A DNA stretch of 64,000 nucleotides from Symbiodinium natans (lineage: Eukaryota > Sar > Dinophyceae > Suessiales > Symbiodiniaceae). The position numbers were made by a program, and so were the translations under genes. Below the pieces are notes generated by a model, which was not told where the DNA came from, did not search any database, and worked only from the letters and a program-made list of their open reading frames with translations. Shown piece by piece: positions 51,040 to 61,687 of the stretch (positions are counted from its first letter, which is position 1; each line of letters begins with the position of its first letter). The stretch covers positions 129,389-193,388 of the forward strand of contig CAJNDS010002746.1 in NCBI GenBank assembly GCA_905221605.1, written 5' to 3'.

Positions 51040-51140
51040 TGTGACTTATCGGTTCTTCATAGGGAATGAGAGAATCCGGTGCTTTCCCCACTTATGTAAG
51101 GGATCGGGACCCTACATTCCCCGACTCCCTATGACAGTCA
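51040..51140. mobile_element. Possible TIR element
   Basis: TTCATAGGGAATGAG near 51057 and CCCCGACTCCCTATGACA near 51118 form an imperfect inverted pair around about 45 bp. Confidence 0.35.
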
Positions 51141-51319
51141 TAGCCTTAAGTCTCCACTAAAGAGCCACGCCCCAACAAGAAAAAGTCTGCGAAAGTGCAC
51201 CTTGCTGCTGCGCTTCTTGGACGGGAGGTTGCCTTGGAACGAGACAAAGCCCGTGGCATGCTTCCTAAACATAGCCGCATAACCATGTTCCTCACCTCCC
51301 TAGTCAATCCCTCAAGCCC

Positions 51320-51780
51320 TAAAGCCTATAAACCCGAAACCCCAAACCCTAAATCCTGTAAACCCTAAACCCCAAACCCCAAACCCTAAACCCTAAACCC
51401 CAAACCCTAAACCCTATAAGCCCCAAACCCTCGGGTTGAGGGAGAATGGAACTCCACACCCTGCGCAGCAGCCTCACGCCGCGTTACACAAACCCTAAAC
51501 CCCTAAACCCCTAAACCCCTAAACCCTGAACCCTGAACCCTGAACCCTAAAACCCTTTTCCGAGCCCAGGCCCGCCTTTGTCTTCAAGCCCACCAGACTC
51601 GCTGAAAGAAGCTGGCAAGCTTTGTTGAAGCTTCGCAGCCAACGATGCCCTCGCAACCTTCCGCCTCACTTTGGGTTTATGGGGCTTTGACCCTCAACCC
51701 TAAACCCAAAACCCTAAACCCGAAACCCGAAACATCCCCAAACCCCAAACATCCCCAAACCCTAAACCCCCCAGACCCTA
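51320..51780 (-). repeat. CCCTAAA/CCCCAAA arrays
   Basis: 51320-51430, 51490-51556 and 51690-51780. The last includes a duplicated CATCCCCAAACC. Confidence 0.9.
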
Positions 51781-52124
51781 GGCCATTGAGGGCTCAATCG
51801 CTCTGAGCACCGCTTTGACCGTGATGCAAATCGAATGCCACCTCTTGAGATGCAGGGAACCGCCCCGAAACCCTAGCACCACGACTCGACGGTTCAGGGT
51901 TTAGGGTTGGGGGGTGCCCTTGTAGGGCTTATGAAGGCTTCTTTGGGATTAAGCCCTACCTCCTGGTTCCTTATGATAAGGGTCTAGGTTTGTTTCTTTC
52001 TGTCATTGAACTGGTCATAGACCTGAAGCCCGACCCTCTACTTACGACTACCCATGAACTTGAAGCAGCTTCATGGCTTAACCAGGCCGCTGCCCCGCCT
52101 GAGAGACCTAAAGCCCACACGACT

Positions 52125-52755
52125 TGGGGTTCAGGGTTTAGGGTGATAGGCATAGGTTTAGGGTTTCGGGTTTCGGGTTTAGGGTTTCGGGTTAGAACAG
52201 GGACGGGAGAAGGCATTCCTTTCTGACAGGCCACAGCAGCCAACGAGGAAGATCACGTAGGCGATCATCTTTGGAACTGCACCGGCCCAGAATGCTTTCA
52301 GGGTTCAGGGGTTCAGGGGTTCAGGGGTTTAGGGGCTTATATAGGGGTTTAGGGTTTAGGATTTAGGGTTTAGGATTTAGGATTTAGGATTTAGGGTTTA
52401 GGGCATCAGCGTTCAGGGACTGAAAGCCCTAAACCAACCGAAGCAATGAAAGTTAAGGATTTGGGGTCTTTGGAGTGAATGCTTCAGGGACCTAAAGCCC
52501 TAAACCGGGGTTTAGGGGTAGGGTTCAGGGTTTAGGGTTTAGAGTTTACGGGTTGAGGGCTTAGGGTTCTGAATTTCCAGACTGGGAATAGGTTTTTTTT
52601 TGAGTTGTGAGAGACCGTTGCTAGGGCCCAAAGAAAGCAGCCGAGTCATAAAAAGCCAGGATGCCTGAGGGCTTCTGAGGAACCGAATCCTAGAAAGCCC
52701 AAGAACAACGGTTTAGGGTTTCGGGTTTAGGGTTTAGGGTTTAGGGTTTAGGGCT
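52125..52755 (+). repeat. Run of degenerate TTTAGGG blocks
   Basis: Blocks at 52125-52195 (TTTCGGG), 52300-52406 (TTTAGGA), 52505-52570 and 52710-52755 are separated by 50-140 bp. Confidence 0.88.
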
Positions 52756-52838
52756 CCCTATACTAGACCCCCAGATGGTAGGATGCCCTTATACATTAGG
52801 ACCCCAATAAGGTGCCCCTAATTTTCGGAAACCCCCAA
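52754..52838. mobile_element. Family A fragment (inverted)
   Basis: TAGACCCCCAGATGGTAGGA, TTAGGACCCCAATAAGGTGC and TTTTCGGAAACCCCC are family A in reverse. The element starts directly at the TTTAGGG array. Confidence 0.7.
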
Positions 52839-52984
52839 CTAGTTCTTGTTGTCCTGGAGGCATCTTCCCTTCGCACCCCACACACGAAAAAGGTTTAGTT
52901 AGGGTTGAGCAAACACAGCAAAAAAAAAACATGCAGAACACGCCGGATGCCGCATGCCTCACTAACAAACCCGAAAACCAGTTT

Positions 52985-53100
52985 ACACACCTTATATACA
53001 TACATATATATATATATATTTATACACATGTTGTTTTATAGGCACACACTGTCATAGGCATACATGCATCTCCATTCATTCACTTCGCCACTGACCCCTT
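52985..53100. repeat. TA-rich tract
   Basis: TATATATA at 53000-53020 amid low-copy DNA. Confidence 0.7.
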
Positions 53101-53158
53101 CTGGCGAAACGCTATCGACGTACCAACCAAAAAAAGGCCCAACAGAAAGCCCGGAGCC

Positions 53159-53466
53159 GAACCCTAAACCCTAAACCCTAAACCCTAAACCCTAAACCCT
53201 AAACCCTAAACCCTAAACCCTAACCCTCCAGCCCCCTCCTCTCAAGAGGGTCTTCAGGAAAGACCCGAAAATCGTGGACCCGAGATGGTAACCTGGGCAG
53301 GAATGTCGGAGCTATGCATCGAACTGCTGCAGAGTCGCGTGGCTCATGAAAGCTGTGGACCCCAAACCCTAAACCCTAAACCCTAAACCCTAAACCCTAA
53401 ACCCTAAACCCTAAACCCTAAACCCTAAACCTTAAACCCTAAACCCTAAACCCTAAACCCTAAACC
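53159..53466 (-). repeat. Two CCCTAAA arrays
   Basis: 53159-53226 and 53362-53466, about 9 and 15 units. Confidence 0.95.
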
Positions 53467-53467
53467 G

Positions 53468-54096
53468 TTTAGGATACCTAGGCTCAGGATTCTGGGCTGC
53501 CCTTCTCCATCAAGCTGCATGTCTTCACAAGAATCCCCAACCTTCTCTACTATCATTCTGCTTCAACCCGAGGCCCAGTCCAACCCAAAAGGCGTACACC
53601 CACATCTACATTGAAGGCTTCGGGGCACCTGTACGTATACAGCAGTTCTAAATCGGGTCGCAACCAGATCTAGTTCTAGTTGCCCCGACAGAAAAGACTG
53701 TGACAACAATCCTGCACTCTAGGCCCTACCTACGCCCTGGACCTGTTCTGTGTGCGTCACTTCAGCATTCAAGTGTCGGGTTTAGTCTCCCAAGCAAGGG
53801 GGCACAACCGGCTCACCTCGTAAGTACCCTACCTCTATACCCCCTGACTGTTCAAAAACTCGGACGAATTTCTAAACCAAAACCCTGAACCCTGAACCCT
53901 GAACCCTGAACCCTAAACCCTTTTGCATCCGGGCTTGGGGAGTCGGCCGGGAATGGTCAGGAAATCGCAGTGACTTGCATCTGATAATTGGAGCAACCAT
54001 CTCAAGGTTTTCAAGAGAAGCAGGGATCCCTCAAGCTATTCATGAGAAATCAAGCAAAAGCATGCAACTGATCGGAAGAATTACGCAAGACCTCCT
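53468..54096. other. Low-copy segment with one CCCTGAA block
   Basis: A CCCTGAA/CCCTAAA block at 53880-53918 ends in the CCCTTTTGCATCCGGGC edge motif. A 62-codon plus frame (53700-53888) is unrecognised. Confidence 0.4.
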
Positions 54097-54843
54097 TCAC
54101 AAGTTCAAGCTGTGACTAGGCAGCCCTTGCTGTTCACGGGCTTGTCGTTCCAGTCTTCGCTGTGCTTTCATTGCTCGGCGGAGCTCGATGTGTTGGGCTT
54201 TCAAACTCGCAAGGTCATGGTCAGGAATCCTAGCACGCACGCCTGGGCATCGTGAGGCTTGTGGCCTGTGAACGTCACATGCCATCGTCAGGCCATGAGG
54301 AACTGAAGAACACGCCGCAGTGCCAGGTGAATCAATGGAGCTGGCCGTGGGCAAGAAGTGATCCGATGTGTCGGCCTCCAGTTGGCGCAAGCGTTCTTCA
54401 AGTGCCACCGCAGATGCCTTCGCTTGATCCATAATCTTGTCCACAATCATGGTGCACTCACCTGCAGAAATGATGTCCTCACATGTCTGCGCCTCCGCAT
54501 CTGCAAGGAGTCGCTGCGGGGCGTCAACGAGTTTCACCTCCTGAGCATATTGAGCATTTGGTACATCACTGCCATCAGGATGAAGAGCCTGAAACAAAGA
54601 GATTGTTCTTCGCCTGCGGGATTCTTGGGGGACTGCCGCCGAATCAACATGTGCATCACAGGAAACAAGTGCAAACAAAGCCTGTTGAAGATGTGGTAGG
54701 AGCTCCATATATCCACATCGTGTTGCCAATCTGACAGAGTAGCCTAAACACGCAGCCAGTTTAGCATCCATTGCAGCTCGAGGCAGATCACGAATTAATG
54801 TTTACCCATTTGGGTCTCGTAGCCAAACTTGAGCCGTAGCCAT
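54097..54843 (-). CDS. Longest coding candidate: hypothetical protein with one in-frame TAA
   Basis: A minus frame of 224 codons from ATG at 54771 to TGA at 54097-54099 has balanced composition, including an acidic middle (EAQTCEDIISAGE) and a basic, Arg-rich C-terminal stretch (RRAMKAQRRLERQAREQ) that may form a coiled coil. The same frame continues upstream 24 codons to another ATG at 54843, directly at the edge of a CCCTAAA array. That extension is broken only by a TAA at 54804-54802. The reading MATAQVWLRDPNG-stop-TLIRDLPRAA suggests a single substitution or a recoded stop. No family was recognised. It is the only stretch over 600 bp without an array that is also open, which supports it being or having been a real exon. 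Shorter plus frames overlap. Confidence 0.45.
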
Positions 54844-54878
54844 TTAACCCTAAACCCTAAACCCTAAACCCTAAACCG
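54844..54878 (-). repeat. CCCTAAA block at the candidate's 5' edge
   Basis: Four CCCTAAA units followed by CCGTTGCTGCATCCGGGC, an edge-motif variant. Confidence 0.93.
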
Positions 54879-54989
54879 TTGCTGCATCCGGGCGGTGATA
54901 GCACTCCTGGGCTTTCAAGATGCTCCGTGCCAAATGGGGTGTCCGCCTGTCCACCCTGCCCGTGACGGCAGCCTAGCTTGCCTAGGGAG

Positions 54990-55320
54990 CTAAGGCTTTA
55001 GGGTTTAGGGTTTCGGGTTTAGGGTTTAGGGTTTAGGGCTTAGGGTGTTGAGGTTGAAAACGAAAAGGCTGCAGGGTAGCCCGTTTAAGGCAAAGAAAAA
55101 CAAAGTACCTTCCCACAAATCACCAAGGGTCTTGAATTTGCTTTTTTACGTACTTTGAACCCTGAACCCTGAACCCTAAACCCTAAACGGGCATGGGAAA
55201 ACTTGCCACAACTTTCTCGTGCCGGAAGACATAAGGTAGTTAGGGTAGGGATTAGGGTTTAGGGTTTAGGGTTTAGTGTTTAGCGTTTAGGGGTTTAGGG
55301 GTTTAGGGTTTAGGGAATAG
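54990..55320. repeat. Short arrays of both orientations
   Basis: TTTAGGG 54990-55045, CCCTGAA/CCCTAAA 55155-55190, TTTAGGG 55250-55315. Confidence 0.88.
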
Positions 55321-55559
55321 CGGCTCTTTTCCCAACGATACATCCCTGTACGGAAGCCTTAGAACAAGCCCAGACAGCAATACATCCTGCCGGGCTTTCC
55401 AGATAGGCCGAGGTGCGGTTTAGGGTTTTAGGGTTTGCGGCTTGAAGTTTGCCATGCAGCTTCATGTGCCCCTGGGGCTCGGGCGGAAAGTGTTCCAGAT
55501 GGCCTCCATGACTAGGCAGAGCTGCCTAGGTAGGGCTCAGGGTTTAGGGTCAGGGCTCA

Positions 55560-56270
55560 CAGCTGAGGGTTGTTTGCCACCCGCCAAGCGAACGCACTTC
55601 CGGGACGATTTCAGAGGGCCACGCGAGCACACGATGTTCATCCGAAAGGACGATCATCAAATTGGACCCCAACCACCACCCCTCAGTAGCAACACTTGTC
55701 GATAGACGCCATGCGACTTTCAACTACGACTACTCCTGGGCATGCCCTGTAGCTCAATTGAGGCCTGCGCTCACCAAGCAACCCTCAATAATCTCACACA
55801 GCATCCGACTGAGCCGGGGCCCCCCCGCCCCAACCCCCACCCCCGCCACCCCGATCCCAGCACCCGGAAAAGAAGGCTTGGCAGAGTAGAGGGTTTATAG
55901 GGTTTAGGGTTTAGGAGTTAAGGTTCAGGGTCGTGTTGAGGATGTGGCGCACTGCACCGCCGGGACAAAAAAGAAGGGTTACAGTTTAGAGTCTTTGGTT
56001 TGTTTTTGAAGAAGCGGGGACTGTATCACAATTGAGGGGGCATTGGGGGTGCAAGGATTTGGAGCTTTGACGCTCATGCTCCAGCCGCTGGCGCGTTTAA
56101 GGATTATTCGGATTTTGGTGGTGTTGGTAAGGGAACCTGCTGTGTCCCAGGACCTGAACCCCCTCCCCTTGTTTTTCCCGAGATCCTAAGCTCTTCTTTG
56201 GTCCAGGTTGCGGCACGTCCATCTTCTGATCGTCCACGTACGGGGTGAAGTACCACCTTTATTAGGGCCT
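55560..56270. other. Array-poor low-copy region
   Basis: Includes TTTGCCACCCGCCAAGC at 55570 and a C-rich stretch at 55818-55862. Plus frames at 55442-55889 overlap and are unrecognised. GGGGTGAAGTACCACCTTTA near 56240 recurs as GGGGTGCGAAGTACCACCTT at 41289. Confidence 0.35.
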
Positions 56271-56373
56271 AAACAACCCTGAACCCTAAACACCAAGCCC
56301 TAAACCCTAAACGGGCCGAGGGTCTAGGTTGTAGGCCCTACTTGGCACTTCTATGAAGCGGGTCAAAGGCCAT

Positions 56374-56521
56374 CTTGGAGGTTCAAGGTGCTTAGTAACC
56401 AATTTTAAAATGTAGTTAAAACTATATCCCACTTATAAGCCCCTCGAGTCCCTAATGGGGTTTGATAATTGGGTGATCAGTACAGTTATCATTAGGTTAC
56501 TAAGTACCCTGAACCTCCAAG
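56374..56521. mobile_element. MITE-like element, family J (best copy)
   Basis: CTTGGAGGTTCAAGGTGCTT on the left and, reverse-complemented, CTTGGAGGTTCAGGGTACTT on the right. Arms of 31 nt continue through AGTAACCAATT versus AGTAACCTAAT. 148 bp, non-coding, interior TCCCACTTATAAGCCCCT. Confidence 0.9.
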
Positions 56522-56542
56522 TAGTGAGGCTTTATTGCCAGG

Positions 56543-56949
56543 GTGATTTACAATTCTCGGTCTTGGACCCAAAGTGAGTTGGGCTCCAGGTCGTGGGTTT
56601 GCTTGGCGCGAACATCACGTCAGCTCAGAGGTTCTCGAGACTCGAGAAGGGCCGCTGTGTGCCCAAAAGGACTTTGCGTTACTAATGTCAAAGGTGGCTT
56701 TGGGGTTTGGGTCTCACGGAACTCCTACAAGACGACGCCGTACACCGAAACACTGAAACCCTCACACCTGCAATCATTAAACGTGCGGAGTTGCTCATTG
56801 GCAAGGTTTGGACCAGGGTTCTCAAATCACAGTGTTCGAATGCCGCAGGAACCATAAAGACACCCTTAGGGCACTATGGATGTGCACAAACGCAAGACGC
56901 TGTATTTGAGTGCGCCATGCAATGTCTGGGTGACACCTTTTGGAATTAG
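56543..56949 (+). other. Low-copy segment, overlapping plus frames
   Basis: Three overlapping plus frames of 60-104 codons are open; none is recognised and they cannot all be coding. No array lies between 56312 and 57799. Confidence 0.25.
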
Positions 56950-56965
56950 TTCCCCAACCCTAACA

Positions 56966-57028
56966 GGGTTGTGGTCCATATCCTAAAAACCCTAAACTTC
57001 ACTTTGGGGAGTCATTCGGTCCCCAAAG
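56966..57028. mobile_element. Family C fragment
   Basis: GGTCCATATCCTAAAAACCC and GAGTCATTCGGTCCCCAAAG match the family C interior and right end. Confidence 0.5.
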
Positions 57029-57093
57029 CAGTAACTTCTTTTTGGGTTCCGTCATGCACGCAGATCCCTGACTCTTTAGGGGAGCCGCTTTCA

Positions 57094-57187
57094 GGGATGT
57101 TCCCCTTATACAAACAGTCTAATAGGGATCATAATCGGGTGTACTAACATCCCTATTAAGGACTGTTAGTATAAGGGGGAATATCCC
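57094..57187. mobile_element. Hairpin element, family L
   Basis: GGGATGTTCCCCTTATACAA and, reverse-complemented, GGGATATTCCCCCTTATACT. The arms extend about 37 nt through ACAGTCTAATAGGGAT, leaving a 20 bp loop in 94 bp. Almost the whole element folds. Confidence 0.88.
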
Positions 57188-57239
57188 AACTTTAGGGTTT
57201 TTAGAGTTCAGGGTTGCAACACCATTGCATTGCAAACGC

Positions 57240-57798
57240 AATGGGGGGTTTTAAACTGTTTATGGTGTTCTCTTCACGTGTACGTGCTTATAATATGCTT
57301 GCAATGAAAGCATGAACTATATTATAATAAGCGCCAACTGAGTGAACGAAGAACGCATGAACACTATGAACACACAGGCGTATTAATTTCATTCGTCTGA
57401 AAAGGGCGCCTGTAATACTACTAATATGCGTGCGTAAACAAGATCTTTTCGATGCACGCAAACTCACTACAAAAGACACGGGCCCTTGGAGTAATAAATT
57501 CGCACAGAACAAATGCGCGCACACATACACACACACACACAGAGCGGTGCGCACAGTAACAAGTTAATGAAAACCTCCCGGACACCTAGGCCGTCCCGTG
57601 GCTCTCAAAGTTCATCTCATATGTTCTCGACTGTGTCCCAAATTGCGTCTCCATTTTCTCTCAAACATGAAGACCATAATAAAGGAACTGCAATCTTTTA
57701 CTCTGGTTTCCTTTCAAAGCAATCCACACAGACGAATCTCATAATACTGGCATGCAGGGACTACTTCCTAGCTGTTTCTACCAGAACTCTTTCGTATA
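57240..57798. other. Array-free low-copy segment with (CA)n
   Basis: ACACACACAC at 57528-57541. Minus (57288-57554) and plus (57513-57806) frames overlap slightly and are unrecognised. Confidence 0.3.
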
Positions 57799-58555
57799 GA
57801 CCCTAAACCCTAAACCTTAAACTCTAGACCCTAAACCCTAAACCCCACTCCTCTAGTACTTAAGCCCCCGATGTTGAGGAGCTTGAAGGAACGAAGGCCT
57901 CTGCGAGACGAAGGCGATGATGTACTGCGTCATGTTGTGGACCAGCTCGAGAGCCTGAATCTTGGGCTTAAACCCTAAACCCTAAACCCTAAACCCTAAA
58001 TCCTAAACCCTAAACCCTAAACCCTAAACCCTCCATACACACCGAAGCCCTAACTCTCAAACCCAGAAACCAGGCCCTGAATAATTTCAGGCACCTTGCT
58101 GCTTTCAACCCTCAACCTTCAAACCTCTTCAACCTTGTTTCTTAGTAGCCTAGTAACCATATTCAAGAAGGGGTGCCCTCTTTTTTGAGCTGGTTACTTT
58201 ACAAGGGAACCCAGAACAAGAAGAAGATACCGAGGTGTTTTGAGCCGCTACACCCTAAACCCTACACCATGTTCGACTTTTGGAGCCCCCAACAAACGAA
58301 CTTGAAGCTTTTGAACCCCTACATCCGGCCAAAGCTCAAAAGCTCCAACCTTAAATCTAACCCTAAATCATAAACCATAAACCCTGAACCCTAAACTCTT
58401 AAACCTTGTGAACCTTCCCCACCCCAACAACAAACAAAAATAATATTCGCAGCCGGAGCTTCCAAAAACAATTCTCGTGAGAAGTTTAGGCCTTGAGCCT
58501 GAACCCTAACCCCTAAACCCTAAACCCTAAACCCTAAACCCTAAACCCTGAATGT
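57799..58555 (-). repeat. CCCTAAA blocks
   Basis: Blocks at 57799-57848, 57965-58032, 58360-58400 and 58505-58553. A family D copy lies between the second and third. Confidence 0.88.
58141..58243. mobile_element. Family D element, right end diverged
   Basis: CTTAGTAGCCTAGTAACCAT then GGGGTGCCCTCTTTTTTGAG and TTTACAAGGGAACCCAGAAC. It has the family D order without a telomere-like array, unlike 8323 and 62364. Confidence 0.65.
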
Positions 58556-58599
58556 CAGAAGCTCAGAAGCTCCGGTGATGAGCCACCAAGCGTCCGCAA

Positions 58600-58945
58600 A
58601 AGTTTAGGGTTCAGGTTTTTGTTCAAGGTTTATAGGGTTTTTTTGAGGTTTATAGGGTTTTTAAGGTTTATAGGGTTTGGGGCTTAAAGCCCGAAACCCT
58701 AAACCCCATACCCTAACGTTCACTGCTCACGTGGTCCTCCACGAGACGAGGCGTTACCGCATTCCGCGCAGCTGTACAGTGCCCTGACTCGCAGAAATTT
58801 CAACCAAAGGGCTGGAGAGGCCGAGCTTTGGGAGTTCCCGCGTTTAGGGCTTTCAGGTTGCATAGTAGGGTTTAAGGGTTTCAGGGTTTTTAGGGTTCTA
58901 TAGTAGGGTTTTCGGGTTTGAGGGTTTTAGGATTTAGGGGTTCGG
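58600..58945 (+). repeat. Decayed TTTATAGGG/TTTTAGGG blocks
   Basis: GGTTTATAGGGTTTTT units at 58625-58680 and irregular GGGTTTT units at 58840-58945. Confidence 0.75.
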
Positions 58946-59221
58946 AGTTTTAGGGGCGCTGAACTCGAGAACCTGAGGGCGGCACCCATGCGATGACGAA
59001 GATGAAGTAGAGGATCACGACCCACTGCTCCTGGCATGGGCCCAACAACCTACTGGTTCCTAAACCCTAAACCCTAAACCCTAAACCCTAAACCCTAAAA
59101 CCTAAACCCTAAAATGAATCATCCCCTTTACTGCCCTTATAAGGAATGACGCAGCGCATGCTGAGGAGAACTTCTCATGCACGACACCTCCGAGTACCCC
59201 ATTTCCTGCTGGGTCACCACT

Positions 59222-59298
59222 TATCTATTGCTGGCTTAAGAAACCCCCCCTAAACCCCCCCCAAAAAAAAAACAGTAAATATATGATTCAGCCCCGGC

Positions 59299-59336
<38 letters not shown>

Positions 59337-59801
59337 CCCCCCCCCCCCCCCTGTGGTGTGGTTGGGGGTTGGTTTTAGGGTTTTAGGGTTTTAGGGTTTA
59401 GGGTTTAGGGTTTAGGGTTTAGGGTTTTAGGGTTTTAGGGTTTTAGGGTTTAGGGTTTACGGTTTAGGGTTTTAGGGTTTAGGGTTTAGGGTTTTCCCCG
59501 CGGATGGGGTACTAAGATGATCCCCCCCCCCTGTGGTGTGGTTGGGGGTTGGTTTTAGGGTTAGGGTTTAGGGTTCAGGGTTTTAGGGTTTAGGGTTTAA
59601 GGTTTAAGACTTAAGGTTTAGGGTTTAGGGTTAGGGTTTAGGTTTTAGGGTTTAGGGTTTAGGGTTTACGGTTTAGGGGTTTAGGGTTTAGGGTTTAGGG
59701 TTTAGGGACCGTAGAGTAGGCTTGGGGGGGGGGGGGGCCCAGGACGCTCGACGCTGAACCATATATATACATATATAGAGGGGCCCCTAAGCAAATAGTA
59801 G
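59222..59801. mobile_element. Expanded family E element with C-run and TTTAGGG arrays inside
   Basis: Left TATTGCTGGCTTAAGAAACC, C-run, a TAAACCCCCCCC unit and A(10). The right end, reverse-complemented, is ACTACTATTTGCTTAGGGGC. Between lie a C(30+) tract (59303-59350) and TTTAGGG arrays. If the two ends belong together, the element has been enlarged about fourfold by simple repeats. Confidence 0.45.
59340..59710 (+). repeat. Duplicated block: C-run, CTGTGGTGTGGTTGGGGG, TTTAGGG array
   Basis: CTGTGGTGTGGTTGGGGGTT occurs at 59351 and 59531, each after a C-run and before TTTAGGG/TTTTAGGG. The period is about 180 bp. Confidence 0.9.
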
Positions 59802-59903
59802 TAATTCTCAACTGGGCCGGCGTCACGGAATCCAGCGACAGATTTCGATGTATCTGCGGGCCGGCAGGAAGTTGGGCTTCGGGTTCTTGGAGCCCGGGCT
59901 TTT

Positions 59904-60080
59904 CCCTAAACCCTAAACCCTAAACCCTAAACCCTAAACCCTAAACAGGAGCATGCTCACATTCATAAACCTCCGACGTCAAGCGTCACCGTGCGCCTGA
60001 AGGTGCCCCAACCAACCCTCAGGTTTAGGGTTTAGGGTTTAGGGTTTAGGGTTTAGGGTTTAGGGTTTACGGCTTAGGGA
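59904..60080. repeat. CCCTAAA block, low-copy segment, TTTAGGG block
   Basis: 59904-59946 (-) and 60023-60075 (+) flank a 75 bp segment. Confidence 0.9.
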
Positions 60081-60169
60081 TCAGTAGAGTTTCAGGTCTC
60101 AGGTTGAAGCCTCTTCTCTTGCTTGTCGGGTTCCATACATGGTGCGAGGGACCGAATGTCACAGCTTCC

Positions 60170-60443
60170 TTGAGGACGAAATGAACCCTAAAACTGGGGT
60201 TGGTTTAGGGTTTAGGGTTTAGGGTTTAGGGTTTAGGGTTTAGGGTTTAGGGTTTAGGGTTTAGGGTTTAGGGTTTAGGGTTTAGGGTTTAGGGTTTAGG
60301 GTTTAGGGTTTAGGGTTTAGAGGTTAGGGTTTAGGTTTTAGGGTTTAAGGTGTACTAAGGGGGTCATATACCCTCTGCTGCTATGACCCTGTAACCCTGT
60401 TGAGGTATATGGACCATATTTAGACCTCAAATGGTGGCTCCAG
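60170..60443. mobile_element. Family C element carrying a long TTTAGGG array
   Basis: TTGAGGACGAAATGAACCCT opens it. The array fills 60196-60352 (about 20 units). GTCATATACCCTCTGCTGCT and TATGGACCATATTTAG follow as in 44575-44775. The right TIR is diverged. Confidence 0.65.
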
Positions 60444-60659
60444 GGTTTGTAGGGTTTCAGGTTCGGGAAGGACAGGAGCGTGGTTGTCGGGCATGGGGAC
60501 TGCTCCGGGGGCGCGCAGCTCGTTCAGATATAGAAACTGAAACCTCCACATGGGCCATGTAGCGAGAATGGACATTTTGGAAGAAGTCAATAAGGTTTAT
60601 AAAGGAAGTCCTTTCGCACCCGAAAGGCGTAGAGGCGACGCCCTCCAAACCCTCATGCA

Positions 60660-60787
60660 CTATAGGGTTCTTAAGGGAGGGGGGTTCAAGGGGGGACGTA
60701 ACCCAAGGCTCCCAAAGACTCCTTACTACTCCCTGAGGCTCCCGAAGCTTCCCTAAGGTTCCCTAAGTACCTACCCCCCATGAACGA
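60660..60787. mobile_element. Family G element or fragment
   Basis: GGTTCTTAAGGGAGGGGGGT, GACTCCTTACTACTCCCTGA and GAAGCTTCCCTAAGGTTCCC end in TACCTACCCCCCATGAAC, the inverse of 6594-6610. Confidence 0.5.
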
Positions 60788-60995
60788 AACCCTAAACCCT
60801 AAACCCAAAACCCAAAACCCTAAACCCTAAACCCCCCACCTTTAAGATCCCTACAAATGCACCACCATCATGCACCGGCTGGCGCGCCCCGTGCTCGGAT
60901 TGTATCAGGAACATCTCCCCGGTGGATGCCTGAGGTGCATAACCCTAACCACCCTAAACCCTAAACCCTAAACCCTAAACCCTAAACCCTAAACC
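60780..60995 (-). repeat. Two CCCTAAA blocks
   Basis: 60786-60832 and 60953-60995. Confidence 0.9.
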
Positions 60996-60999
60996 CTTC

Positions 61000-61648
61000 A
61001 AGGTTCGGGGCGGTGGGAGGGGGACGGGGGGTGGAGGGGGTTCGGCGCGTCGAGCTCTCGACGCGGAGCTCAAACTGAATAGATAGGAGGCGGGTTCGTG
61101 GGGTCCAAGGGTAGTTACATGGCCCCTATTAGTTTGGGCCCTTAAAGCGGGCCCCTTGTATGCCCCTTCTGCCGAAAATCAGAGCCCTGAATTGGCGGGT
61201 AGGCGCCTCGAGAACCTGGGAGCCGTTGGAGTGGGGAGTATCAGGGAACCTTGGGTTACATACCCCCAGTGAACCCGCCCTCCCGCAATTAAAACACGGG
61301 ACGCTGTGGAGTGCATTCTCTCTCTATTCCTAGAAAAAAAACATGCCTCCTATGCAAGAGACCAGCAAACGCCAAAACCCCCAAGCTTTCGCAATCAAGT
61401 TCGTCTTGCATCTGGAGAACCCAACAAAACAAAACCACAACATAAGCACGATCCCGGGGGAGGGCGTGGGGGGGGGGGGGGGGATGCTTCCCTGAGACCC
61501 GACTCCCCCCAAGCTACCGGTGCTTTCGAAGGAGAATAGGGAGTGGCGTACCTGGGAGAGCCTCTTAAACCCTAGTATCTACTCGACTGCCGCCTTGCTC
61601 AGAGGTGAAGTTTCGGTTTTCTTTTGGGTGAGAGAGTGAGAGAGAAAG

Positions 61649-61687
<39 letters not shown>

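Noticed and set aside
54834-54845. CCGTAGCCATTT, matching the first 12 bases of the dinoflagellate spliced leader
   Set aside because: It is antisense to the adjacent open frame, stops after 12 bases at the CCCTAAA array, and no second copy of the leader was seen. Likely chance, though consistent with a dinoflagellate source.
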